From positions 1 through 58,384 of the forward strand of contig NZ_JAIPUT010000026.1 in the NCBI RefSeq assembly GCF_020055635.1: a DNA stretch of 58,384 nucleotides, read 5' to 3'. How positions within the stretch are numbered: the first letter of the stretch is position 1; each line of letters begins with the position of its first letter. This document shows, in pieces, positions 51,246-58,384 of the stretch. The notes under the pieces were generated by a model. The model searched no databases. It was not told where the DNA came from and saw only the letters and a program-made list of their open reading frames with translations. Position numbers and translations under genes: made by a program. The stretch is from Marivita sp. GTDB taxonomy: Bacteria > Pseudomonadota > Alphaproteobacteria > Rhodobacterales > Rhodobacteraceae.

Positions 51246-52112
51246 ATGAATGTTCTTGTTGCCGGCGCGACCGGCTACCTCGGGCGCTACCTCTGCGCCG
51301 AATATGCGCGGCGCGGGCACCACGTCACGGCGCTGGTCCGCGACACCGCGCGGGCCGAGGGCATCGCCGATCTGTTGATCGAAGCGGAGGCCACCCGGCC
51401 CGATACGCTCACAGGGATCATGGATGGCGTTGACCTCGTCGTCTCGTCGCTCGGCATCACGCGGCAGGCAGACGGGCTCGGCTACCGAGAGGTGGACTTC
51501 CAGGCGAACCTGAACCTGCTGCGCGAGGCCGAAACAGCAGGCGTCGGGCGCTTTGCCTATGTGCATGTCCTGAACGCCGATGCCATGGCGGGCGTGCCGC
51601 TCGTCGATGCCAAGGTTGCCTTCGTGGAGGCGCTTCACGCCTCCGACGTGCCTGCGACCGTGATCGCGCCCACCGGCTACTTTTCGGACATGGGCGAGAT
51701 CCTGGCGATGGCGCGCAAGGGGCGTGTCTGGCTGTTCGGAGACGGAACGCAGCGCCTCAACCCCATTCATGGCGCCGACCTGGCGGTTGCCGTCGCTGAC
51801 GCGACGGACGCAGAGCGGGGCTGGGCAGAGATCGGCGGTCCCGACGTGATGAGCCAGGACGAGATCGCCCACGCCGCCTTCGCCGCGCTCGGGACCGCGC
51901 CCCGCATCACGCGCCTGCCGGATGTGCTCCGCCGCGCAGCCCTCGCGCTTCTGCCGATCCTGCCCCGGCGGATCAGCGGCCCGGCGCGGTTCTTCCTCAC
52001 CGCGCTTGGGATGGATATGGTCGCGCCCCGCTTCGGAACGCGGCATCTTACGGATCACTTCGCTATCCTCGCCACCGACCAGGCCCAGCATCCCAAAGGA
52101 CCCCGCCCATGA
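51246..52112 (+). CDS. NAD(P)-binding atypical SDR
   Basis: A 288-aa NmrA/atypical SDR-type protein. The nucleotide-binding motif is VAGATGYLGRYL at residues 5-16. The usual YxxxK is replaced by VPLVDAKVAFVEAL, so it may bind NADP without classical catalysis. VIAPTGYFSDMGE and RLNPIHGADLA are shared with NAD(P)H-binding proteins near stress or quinone-reduction genes. It overlaps the next gene by 4 nt (ATGA). Confidence 0.83.
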   Translation: MNVLVAGATGYLGRYLCAEYARRGHHVTALVRDTARAEGIADLLIEAEATRPDTLTGIMDGVDLVVSSLGITRQADGLGYREVDFQANLNLLREAETAGVGRFAYVHVLNADAMAGVPLVDAKVAFVEALHASDVPATVIAPTGYFSDMGEILAMARKGRVWLFGDGTQRLNPIHGADLAVAVADATDAERGWAEIGGPDVMSQDEIAHAAFAALGTAPRITRLPDVLRRAALALLPILPRRISGPARFFLTALGMDMVAPRFGTRHLTDHFAILATDQAQHPKGPRP

Positions 52113-52789
52113 CCCTCCGCAAAGCCGGCGGCCTCGCCGCTCTGACCTGTGCCGCAAGCTATGTCTTCGGTTTCGCCCTTCTTGTCACCGTGCTCGCGCC
52201 GTTGGGCTTTGGGACAAACGAGATCGACTCCGCCGCCGTCGCGGCCTTCATCGCGGAACGGCCCGGCGTGCTGATCGCTTGGAACACCGTAATCTACGTC
52301 GTCAACGCTCTGGCGCTCGTCGTTCTGGTCGTCACGCTCCGCCAGCAGATCGCCCGGTCACGCCCCGATGCCGCCGCCGTCACCGGCGCGATCGGTCTGG
52401 TCTGGGCCACGCTTGTCCTCGGCGCGGGCATGATCGCCAACGTCGCCGTGGAACGGACCCACGCGCTGGCCGACGACCCGGTGGCCGCCGCGTCGCTCTG
52501 GCAGACGCTGCACGCGGTCGAACTGGGCCTTGGCGGCGGCAACGAGATCGCCGGCGGCGCATGGATTCTTGTCGTCAGCCTCGCCGGGCGCGCGAGCGGT
52601 ATTCTCGGTCGCGTCCCATCGGGGATCGGCGCGCTCTGCGGCTTCGCCGGTCTCGCGACGATCCTGCCGGCCCTCGGCGAGGTCGCCGGCGCCGTCTTCG
52701 GCCTTGGCGCCATCGCATGGTTCGTCTCCGTGGGCCTTGTGCTTCTGCGCCAAGGTCAAACCTCTTTCGCAAAGGAGATTTCCGCATGA
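52109..52789 (+). CDS. DUF4386-like membrane protein
   Basis: A 226-aa protein with six hydrophobic segments. KAGGLAALTCAASYVFGFALL at the start and the helical pattern suit the DUF4386 family, with no known function. It is co-translated with the SDR. A C-terminal fragment of a related protein lies at 55853-55990. Confidence 0.68.
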   Translation: MTLRKAGGLAALTCAASYVFGFALLVTVLAPLGFGTNEIDSAAVAAFIAERPGVLIAWNTVIYVVNALALVVLVVTLRQQIARSRPDAAAVTGAIGLVWATLVLGAGMIANVAVERTHALADDPVAAASLWQTLHAVELGLGGGNEIAGGAWILVVSLAGRASGILGRVPSGIGALCGFAGLATILPALGEVAGAVFGLGAIAWFVSVGLVLLRQGQTSFAKEISA

Positions 52790-52965
52790 CATCGCCGTCG
52801 CCGATGCAATTGCACAGCCAGGCCGCCCTCTTTTTCGAATGCGTCGTCAGCGAAACACGCGTTGATGCGCTCACACCGGCCAGCCGCAAGGTCCGCTCGG
52901 CCGACCAACACGCTCTGCGAACACCCCCTACAATTAAGAGAGGTTTCCTCAATGCAGGAAAATGA
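52786..52965 (+). pseudogene. Short frame, probable 5' gene fragment
   Basis: A 59-codon frame starting MTSPSPMQLHSQAALFF begins in the stop of the preceding gene (ATGA overlap), as a coupled gene would. After about 35 codons it runs into sequence of different composition that leads to the kinase gene, overlapping its start by 14 nt. I read it as the remaining 5' end of a gene cut off by the insertion that brought the kinase. Alternatively it is a short real protein. Confidence 0.4.
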
Positions 52966-53464
52966 TACACAACATATTCACCTGATTTGCGGCTCAACGG
53001 GCGCGGGCAAAACAACATATGCCCGAGAGTTGGCCAACAATATCGGCGGTGTCGTCTTCTCTATCGATGAATGGATGGTATCATTGTTTGGGGAGGATGC
53101 TCCAGAAAGCTTGAGCCCGGCATGGATTTTCCCGCGCGTCCATCGTTGCGAGGCGCAAATGTGGGCAATGGCCTTGCAACTCGGCAGGCTGGGGATACCG
53201 TCGATTTTGGACTTTGGCTTTCAGCGGCATGAACATCGTCAAAGGTATGCCGCCTTCGCAAAACAGGCTCAGTTCACGATAAGACTGCATGTCTTGGATG
53301 TCGATGCTTCCGTGCGGTGGAAGCGTATCGAAGCTCGCAACAAGGAAAAAGGTGATACCTTCCATATGGAAATCACACGCGGCATGTTTGATTATATCGA
53401 GACGACATGGGAACTGCCCGGCGATGATGAGTTACATCGCCCCGAAAAACTTCCAAGTGCTTGA
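52952..53464 (+). CDS. P-loop kinase/AAA ATPase (zeta-toxin/phosphotransferase-like)
   Basis: A 170-aa P-loop protein. Walker A is GSTGAGKTT (about residues 13-21), FSIDEWM follows as the substrate/metal loop, and LHVLDVDASVRWKRIEARN contains the lid arginines. It resembles small nucleotide or antibiotic/RNA-end kinases. Its base composition is clearly AT-richer than that of its neighbours, it has its own GAGAGG Shine-Dalgarno, and both sides are gene fragments. This suggests recent insertion. A C-terminal fragment of a paralogue lies at 56150-56458. Confidence 0.75.
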   Translation: MQENDTQHIHLICGSTGAGKTTYARELANNIGGVVFSIDEWMVSLFGEDAPESLSPAWIFPRVHRCEAQMWAMALQLGRLGIPSILDFGFQRHEHRQRYAAFAKQAQFTIRLHVLDVDASVRWKRIEARNKEKGDTFHMEITRGMFDYIETTWELPGDDELHRPEKLPSA

Positions 53465-53673
53465 ATTTGCACAGCCCTTACCGAATGGGCCTGTTCGCGG
53501 GCGGGCCCGACGGCATCCGGATCTATCGCCACGGTGGCTTCTGGGGGCTGCACGCGGCTGTTGCCCCGAATCGGGGCCTCGCAGTTGCCGCCGTCGGTCT
53601 CGAACAGGCATTGACGCGGGAGATCACGCATATAGTGGAGAGCCTCGCCATCAACGTTCATGATGGGCGGTGA
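53461..53673 (+). pseudogene. C-terminal fragment of a beta-lactamase-like serine hydrolase
   Basis: About 70 residues (MGLFAGGPDGIRIYRHGGFW then LAVAAVGLEQA) match only the C-terminal HGGFWG-type block of class C serine hydrolases. The SxxK and YxN parts are absent, and the sequence begins right at the end of the kinase gene. It is a remnant cut by the kinase insertion. Confidence 0.65.
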
Positions 53674-53796
53674 TGGCGAGTGAAACGCGCAGTTGCAGGG
53701 GCGCACGGGCTGTCACTTGGTCCCCGGGGATCAACGCATCGAGCGCCTCGTGACGGGCCGTCATCGCGCCGACCGAAAGCCCCGGGCACGCGGGAC

Positions 53797-54405
53797 CTAC
53801 GCCGACAGCGCCAGCCGCTCTCGTTCCACGACCGCCTTCAGCGCCGGACGTTCCGCGCAGCGCCTGATCCAGGCCTGAACAGAGGGATCTTCCGGCATCG
53901 CGTCCGGAAGCCATTGGAAGGGGCTCGACAGGAGCAGATCGACCGCCGAGAAGCACTCGCCGAGCAGGTAGGGACGGCCGTCCAGCGCCTCCGACAGACG
54001 GGCGAGGACCGCATCCAGACCCCGGAAGGTTGCATGCACCACGGGATGTTCGACCTTCGCCCGGTCGAGGACGAGCACCGGCTCCATGATGCCCTGGTAA
54101 TAGAACAGCCAACTCAGGAAGGCCCCGCGCTGCGAGTGCCCGACGGGACGGCCAAGCCCCGCTTCGGGGAACATGTCCGTCAGGAAGGCAATGATCGCGC
54201 CCCGTTCGCGGACATGATCCGCGCCGTTCGTCAGATAGGGGACCTTGCCCTCGGGATGCGGATTGCGCGGGTCCGGACCGCCGGTGCCGTCGGCACGGGC
54301 GACCGTGACCTCCTGCACGTCGATACGGTCGGCGATGCCCATCTCTTCGATGAGGGCGAGGATGGAGGTCGAGCGGGAGAATGGGGCGTGGTAGAGCGTC
54401 AGCAT
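53797..54405 (-). CDS. Glutathione S-transferase family protein
   Basis: A 202-aa GST. The N-terminal thioredoxin-like domain has LYHAPFSRSTSILALIEEMG and the cis-Pro segment GKVPYL, and the helical C domain ends ERPALKAVVERERL. The Ser in SRS could activate glutathione. It is divergent from the WYL regulator gene, which is likely to control it. Confidence 0.88.
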   Translation of the reverse strand: MLTLYHAPFSRSTSILALIEEMGIADRIDVQEVTVARADGTGGPDPRNPHPEGKVPYLTNGADHVRERGAIIAFLTDMFPEAGLGRPVGHSQRGAFLSWLFYYQGIMEPVLVLDRAKVEHPVVHATFRGLDAVLARLSEALDGRPYLLGECFSAVDLLLSSPFQWLPDAMPEDPSVQAWIRRCAERPALKAVVERERLALSA

Positions 54406-54469
54406 TGGTGTCTCCTGTGGTTGCGTGATGGCTTGTCATACGCTTGGGCTGCTGACAAAATCCGTCAGT

Positions 54470-55162
54470 ATGGCTCGCACCGATCGCCTTATGCGCTTGA
54501 TGGACGCGCTGCGGCGGTTGCCCGCCCCCGTCACCGCCGCGCGGCTGGCATCGGAGACGGACGTATCGCGGCGACAACTCTACCGGGACATCGCCACGCT
54601 GCGAGCGGGCGGCGCGCTGATCGACGGCGAAGCCGGGGTCGGCTACACGCTGACCGAGGACCCGGCGCTGCCACCGCAAAGTTTTTCACGACTGGAAATC
54701 GAGGCGCTTGTCCTTGCGGTGGGCGACCTGCACCAGATAGGCGATGCGGATTTGGAGGCGGCGGGCCGTTCGGCGCTGGCCCGGATCATCGCCACGCTGC
54801 CCGACGGGCAATCCCGCCAGGCCCTGCACACTGTGTTGCGCAGCTTTCATGCGCCGTCGGCGGCGGCCCCCGCCGTCGACACGGCGCTGCTGCGGCGTGC
54901 CTGCTGGGAGGAACTGGCGCTGGACGTCCGCTATCGCGACCTCGGCGGGCGTGTCACGGAGCGCGAAATCTGGCCCCTCGGCATCAGCTATTCGGAGGGC
55001 AGGTTGAAACTGCTGGTCTGGTGTTGCCTGCGGCAGGACTGGCGCATTTTCCACGCCTCGGGCATCGAACGTGCATCCCTCAACGGACGCAGCTTCAGAC
55101 CGCGCCGTGTGTCCTTGTTGCGCGACTACGCGACGAGGCAGATATCAGCAGGACAGGGATAG
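54470..55162 (+). CDS. WYL-domain HTH transcriptional regulator (YafY-like)
   Basis: A 230-aa regulator. An N-terminal winged HTH (MARTDRLMRLMDALRRLPAP, ETDVSRRQLYRDIATLRAGG) is followed by a WYL-type ligand domain (REIWPLGISYSEGRLKLLVWC). The start at 54470 fits the family; an upstream ATG at 54425 would add 15 residues. It is divergent from the GST gene with a 64-bp gap. Confidence 0.88.
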   Translation: MARTDRLMRLMDALRRLPAPVTAARLASETDVSRRQLYRDIATLRAGGALIDGEAGVGYTLTEDPALPPQSFSRLEIEALVLAVGDLHQIGDADLEAAGRSALARIIATLPDGQSRQALHTVLRSFHAPSAAAPAVDTALLRRACWEELALDVRYRDLGGRVTEREIWPLGISYSEGRLKLLVWCCLRQDWRIFHASGIERASLNGRSFRPRRVSLLRDYATRQISAGQG

Positions 55163-55183
55163 CAGCCCCCCGGCAGCAGGAGA

Positions 55184-55830
55184 TCACCCCTGCCCGGTGA
55201 TGGCCGGTGCTTCCCGGATCAGCGTCGGGTCGGTAAGCGCGGCGACCATGAACAGCGCGAAGTCCGTGCGCCGCATGAGGTTGCGCGCCAGCACCGGGTC
55301 GTGGGCATGGCGTGCGCGGACCGGCAGGCCCTCGCTCGGCCCTTCCTCAAGGCCCGAGCCGCGCACCAGGGTCCAGTCCCGCCGGGAGGCAAAGATCAGG
55401 TCTGCCGCGCGCACCTGATCGTCAAGATCGACCAACCGCATCGCCTTCAGGATCGGGGTGCCGAAGCGGACGATGGCGCGGATCTTCCAGCCGTAGCGGT
55501 CCTTTCCGTCGCGGCTGACATGCCAGCCGCAGGAAAAGACCAGCCTCGCATCCGGCGGCGCGAGGTCCAGAACCGCGCGTGCCGTGCCCGAGGCATAGTC
55601 CTGCACGCCCCAGGGCGCCAGGACCACCAGCACGCCATCTCAGCCCTCGGTCGCGGCCTCGACCACCTTGCGATTGTCGGTGCGGCCGGGGAAGACGGTG
55701 ATCCGGCCTTCGAAGCGCGCCAGCTTGCCGACGCTTTCGGGACGGCAGACGCCGGTCACCTCGTAGCCTCGGGCCAGAGCGTGTTCGGTCATGTATTGCC
55801 CGAGATGCCGACGATGCAGATGCGTTTCAT
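55184..55830 (-). pseudogene. NAD(P)-binding SDR pseudogene
   Basis: The 5' end reads MKRICIVGISGN at 55830 and then breaks: TACATG (YMTEHALARGYEVTGVCRPE) continues in another frame, so bases are missing in the nucleotide-binding loop. Further on, a TGA at 55640-55642 interrupts the frame where Cys or Trp is expected. The remainder (LVVLAPWGVQDYASGTARAV to the end) is intact. Two independent lesions make this a pseudogene. Confidence 0.8.
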
Positions 55831-55852
55831 GACAGATCCCCTCCCGAGTGGG

Positions 55853-55990
55853 TCAGACGGCGACGGCGCCGGGATTGGTTTCGCGGGGACCGCGCATCAG
55901 CAGCCAGAGCGCGAAGCCGACCTCGGAGACCGTGACGACCAGAAGCAGCGCGATCTTCACTGCCTCCAGCAGCGCGGCGTCATCCTCGAC
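55853..55990 (-). pseudogene. C-terminal fragment of a DUF4386-like membrane protein
   Basis: About 45 residues (DAALLEAVKIALLLVVTVSE and GFALWLLMRGP) match the last transmembrane helix of DUF4386 proteins. The rest of the gene is missing: homology stops near 55990, where a LysR fragment on the other strand begins. Confidence 0.6.
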
Positions 55991-55999
55991 GACCGGATC

Positions 56000-56146
56000 G
56001 GCGATGCGGACCCATCGGTCGCACGCGCGGTGCCGGATTTCGCGCCCATCGCCTTCCAGGTCTGGATTGTCGCCCACCGGGATATTGCCCGCTCGCGCCG
56101 CCTGCGGGTCGTGTTCGACGCGCTGGTTGAGGGCTTCGGTAGCTGA
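56000..56146 (+). pseudogene. C-terminal fragment of a LysR-family regulator
   Basis: The last 48 codons (GDADPSVARAVPDF, then VWIVAHRDIARSRRLRVVFD) match the C-terminal end of LysR effector domains of the type that ends with a helix of this pattern. No HTH or other part of the gene precedes it. The join to the DUF4386 fragment lies at about 55990-56000. Confidence 0.62.
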
Positions 56147-56149
56147 TAT

Positions 56150-56458
56150 CTATCGGTCCGGGGAACCGTGCAGCCGGATCGTGAAGCCTACTTCCGAAGT
56201 GGGAAGGGCGAAATGGGCCGAGAACTGCCGGAACTTCGCGTCGGTCACCGCAAACCGATGATCTCCAACCGCGTTGCGGGCCTGCAACCGCCTGAGGCAC
56301 TCCGCCTCGGGGACATCGAGCACGCGCAAGACATGTGCGGCACCCGTTCGGTCGAGGACATCCCGCATCCAGCGGCGCAACTCCACGGTCCAAGCATCTG
56401 CGGCCTCCGCCCCGCCCCTTTCTCCAGAACGTCGCCATCGGACCGACACTGCCACCAT
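56150..56458 (-). pseudogene. C-terminal fragment of a P-loop kinase (paralogue of the 52952 gene)
   Basis: A 102-codon frame. HVLRVLDVPEAECLRRLQAR and DHRFAVTDAKFRQFSAHFAL correspond to the C-terminal half of AAA/zeta-toxin-like kinases, and align with LHVLDVDASVRWKRIEARN of the kinase at 52952. The Walker A and SIDEWM part that should lie upstream (above 56458) is not readable in any frame. Confidence 0.6.
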
Positions 56459-56512
56459 GACATACGGCGCCGACGCGAAATTCTGCTCCGATCCAGCAGA
56501 AATTCATCGACG

Positions 56513-57007
56513 TCAATACAAGCGAGTTTCCTGATCGTTCATGTGGATGGCCTGGACCTGCTCCAGGGTTTGTTCCTTGACAACCGTCCCGACGACCCAC
56601 TCCGCGAGCGTCGGTGAGATTTTGCGCTCGGGCCAATGGTCTGGCTGCCAGAGGCGAGACCTAATGAAGGCCTTAGCACAATGCATGAAGACTTCCTGAA
56701 CATCGACCACCAGCGCCAGCAATGGTTGTTTCCTCTTCACTGATAGGCGCTTGCTTATCGTCTCGTCCCTGACAATACGCGACTTCCCCGAAATTCGGAG
56801 GGTATCGCCATGGCCCGGCACAATGAAGAGCAGTCCAGGCAACGCGGTCATCAAGCTGGTGAAAATGCTGCACGATGCACGGATGACCGGTTCGGTGACG
56901 CTGCAATGCAGCTTCTGATCAGACGATGAGTGTCCGGTCTGGGCCGTGCACGACATCCAGCAGAAGGGGCGGTTTCCGGACCTTCTTTGCGAGTGCGAAG
57001 CGAACAC
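56513..57007 (-). pseudogene. PPOX-type FMN flavoprotein, N-terminally broken
   Basis: The C-terminal ~110 residues (LLFIVPGHGDTLRISGKSRI, VVDVQEVFMHCAKAFIRSRL, WPERKISPTLAEW) match the pyridoxamine-phosphate-oxidase-like flavoprotein family of about 200 aa. The expected N-terminal segment is visible in another frame (AKKVRKPPLLLDVVHGPDRT, about 56928-56995) and then hits a stop, so a frameshift or deletion near 56900-56930 separates the halves. The first ~40 residues of the family are missing altogether. Confidence 0.6.
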
Positions 57008-57180
57008 GCCGATGAATCAGAAGCGGACCGTAAGCTCCTCCTGCGAACGGTTATCGAGAGGCGTTTCTGAATGAATGCCCCGAGCCCAATGCGACCTGCT
57101 CTTCGTATTGCCGATTAAGATCTTTCCGGGTCTGATATAGACTGCGATTTATTGGTTCCGCACGGGAAAAGGAGATAAAG

Positions 57181-57669
57181 ATGTCTGCTGGACACGAGGG
57201 CCGCTGTCTTTGCGGCAAAATCAGTTACGACACTGGTGATGATCCGCTTTGGATCACGGTCTGCTATTGCCGGTTCTGCCAGCGCGCGACGGGATCGGAC
57301 CGGATGATCGAGCCGATCTTCGAGCGCTCGTCATTCGTATTCAAGTGCGCCAGTCCTGCTGTCTATGCCCTCCCCTCGGAGGGAAGCGGCAAGGACATCA
57401 ACGTTCATTTCTGCGCTGACTGCGGCACCAAGCTGGCCTTGACCTTCGAGCGCTGGCCCGACCGGATCGGCATCTACGCAGGCACGCTGGATAAGCCTTC
57501 GGCAGTGTCTCCAGTTACAGAAAACACTAAACATATCTTCGTCTCCGAGGCCCAGCCAGGGACGATCTTGCCGGCAGGATTCAAGACCTTCGACCGCCAT
57601 GCTACCGAGAACGACGGCAGTCCGCTCGAACCAATCGTGCATTCGTCGCCTCGCATGGTGGGCGGCTGA
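57181..57669 (+). CDS. GFA-domain (DUF636) zinc protein
   Basis: A 162-aa GFA/CENP-V-type protein, the fold of glutathione-dependent formaldehyde-activating enzymes. Zinc ligands are CLCGK, CYCRFCQRATG and CADCGTKL. Most members have no proven role in formaldehyde metabolism. A strong Shine-Dalgarno (AAAGGAG) precedes the ATG. It looks intact, in contrast to the fragments to its left. Confidence 0.86.
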   Translation: MSAGHEGRCLCGKISYDTGDDPLWITVCYCRFCQRATGSDRMIEPIFERSSFVFKCASPAVYALPSEGSGKDINVHFCADCGTKLALTFERWPDRIGIYAGTLDKPSAVSPVTENTKHIFVSEAQPGTILPAGFKTFDRHATENDGSPLEPIVHSSPRMVGG

Positions 57670-57981
57670 CGCAATTAGGGCCGGCTGTGGATCGGCATGC
57701 AAAATTGACCACTGTCAAAACCGCCGCATGATCTTGTCCATCCCGATGGGCGCACTCCAATACGGGGTCACGATTCAATGCCGATTGACAGATCCGCCAT
57801 GCCCTCCCACAACGACAACCCGACGTTGACGAGGCACCATAACACGAGATTGCTGCGCTGCCTCCGAGGTCGGCTTGGAGCCCAAACCGGAAGTGTTCAA
57901 TTCTCGCTGCCTGCGCATGCAAAAAGTGTCGGACCAAGCAGACCCAAGATCGGTTGCCGCGGTAGATTAGAAAGCGGACGT
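57670..57981. other. 312-nt intergenic region, nothing recognised
   Basis: Convergent interval between the GFA gene and the TetR-like gene. Short open frames exist, but none has a good start site or recognisable sequence. I see no terminator hairpin or repeat. Confidence 0.4.
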
Positions 57982-58384
57982 TCAGTCTTGTCTCGAGGTC
58001 TGGAGACCTGCGTCGGCGCGTTCTTTTATCGAGCGCATTTCTGTCTGCGCCCAATTCCGTATAAGGTCCAAATGCAAGCAGAGCTGATCGCGCAAGACCT
58101 TCTTCGGCCAGATTGACGGGTTGACGATACCGGCCGCACTCAAGCCAAAGAGGCAGGACACGATCGAGAACCGTACCGTGCTGAACACGTCGTCCGACCA
58201 ATCTGCACATTCCGGCCAGGCGGATCGGATTGCGCGTTCATAGGTTTCCATTCCCTCCGCATGGAGCTTACGGTTCAGTTTCTGAAGCTCAGGGTCCGCA
58301 GAGAGCATCCCCCAGAAATTGATCCATACCGCGATATCCGCCCTGTCGTCTTCCGTGGCGGGTATGGCCGGCTCCAGAATGTCA
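57982..58384 (-). CDS. TetR/AcrR-family regulator, C-terminal part (runs off the window)
   Basis: About 133 residues are present, and the frame is open to the window edge. ILEPAIPATEDDRADIAVWI followed by MLSADPELQKLNRKLHAEGM is the ligand/dimer domain pattern of BetI-like TetR proteins (FWG-x-PEL type). The N-terminal HTH lies outside. BetI-type regulators often control choline or betaine genes, but no such genes are next to it here. Confidence 0.65.
   Translation of the reverse strand, partial: DILEPAIPATEDDRADIAVWINFWGMLSADPELQKLNRKLHAEGMETYERAIRSAWPECADWSDDVFSTVRFSIVSCLFGLSAAGIVNPSIWPKKVLRDQLCLHLDLIRNWAQTEMRSIKERADAGLQTSRQD

Overview
The window looks like a chromosomal segment from a marine alphaproteobacterium of the Roseobacter group (Rhodobacteraceae sensu lato). 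This rests on the high GC content, the combination of carnitine catabolism, form II CO-dehydrogenase-like genes and a PedF/MoxJ-type quinoprotein locus, and recurrent GC-rich intergenic palindromes. I see no rRNA, tRNA or CRISPR.

Layout. 0.5-3.5 kb: L-carnitine to glycine betaine genes (minus strand). 3.6-5.3 kb: a small unknown ORF, rlmE, and a REP-associated tyrosine transposase (RAYT) with paired REP hairpins on both sides. 5.3-9.1 kb: an orphan ABC permease divergent from a NosR-like flavo-iron-sulfur membrane protein and an ApbE flavin transferase. 9.3-13.6 kb: coxGSLM of form II. 13.7-20.5 kb: a quinoprotein accessory locus, with pedF and a MoxJ/XoxJ-like binding protein leftward and an ABC system with a YVTN propeller (lut-like) rightward. 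20.6-25.2 kb: a CaCA antiporter, a small secreted protein, fused SecDF and ExoD. 25.4-27.0 kb: YaeQ and a luciferase-like oxidoreductase. 27.2-31.6 kb: an ABC binding protein and ATPase divergent from a cytochrome c and a PQQ alcohol dehydrogenase carrying the WDYD motif of lanthanide-dependent enzymes. 31.8-33.0 kb: an MFS exporter. 33.35-38.0 kb: napEFDABC. 38.2-42.5 kb: a Tat-exported PLP enzyme, DUF2267, a rhomboid and membrane proteins. 42.6-45.1 kb: a Slam outer-membrane translocator behind a 5'-truncated TbpB-like cargo, followed by an IS5-family element. 45.3-49.1 kb: an epimerase-SPW-VKOR-SPW fusion and a serine hydrolase. 49.2-58.4 kb: an accessory tract with AraC and WYL regulators, SDRs, P-loop kinases and many gene fragments.

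How the genes may work together. The strongest theme is periplasmic alcohol oxidation. A predicted lanthanide PQQ dehydrogenase, two c-type cytochromes, a MoxJ-like protein, a lut/PQQ-type ABC system and a TauABC-like importer lie in separate blocks across 26 kb. Two of the divergent control regions, each facing a cytochrome c gene, share a 13-bp identical motif followed at the same spacing by GGCCG, which suggests one regulator. No pqq biosynthesis genes, flhRS-type regulators or TonB receptor are present here. The right-hand 10 kb is a zone of decay and insertion, with pieces of SDR, LysR, DUF4386, beta-lactamase-like hydrolase, kinase and PPOX genes abutting one another.
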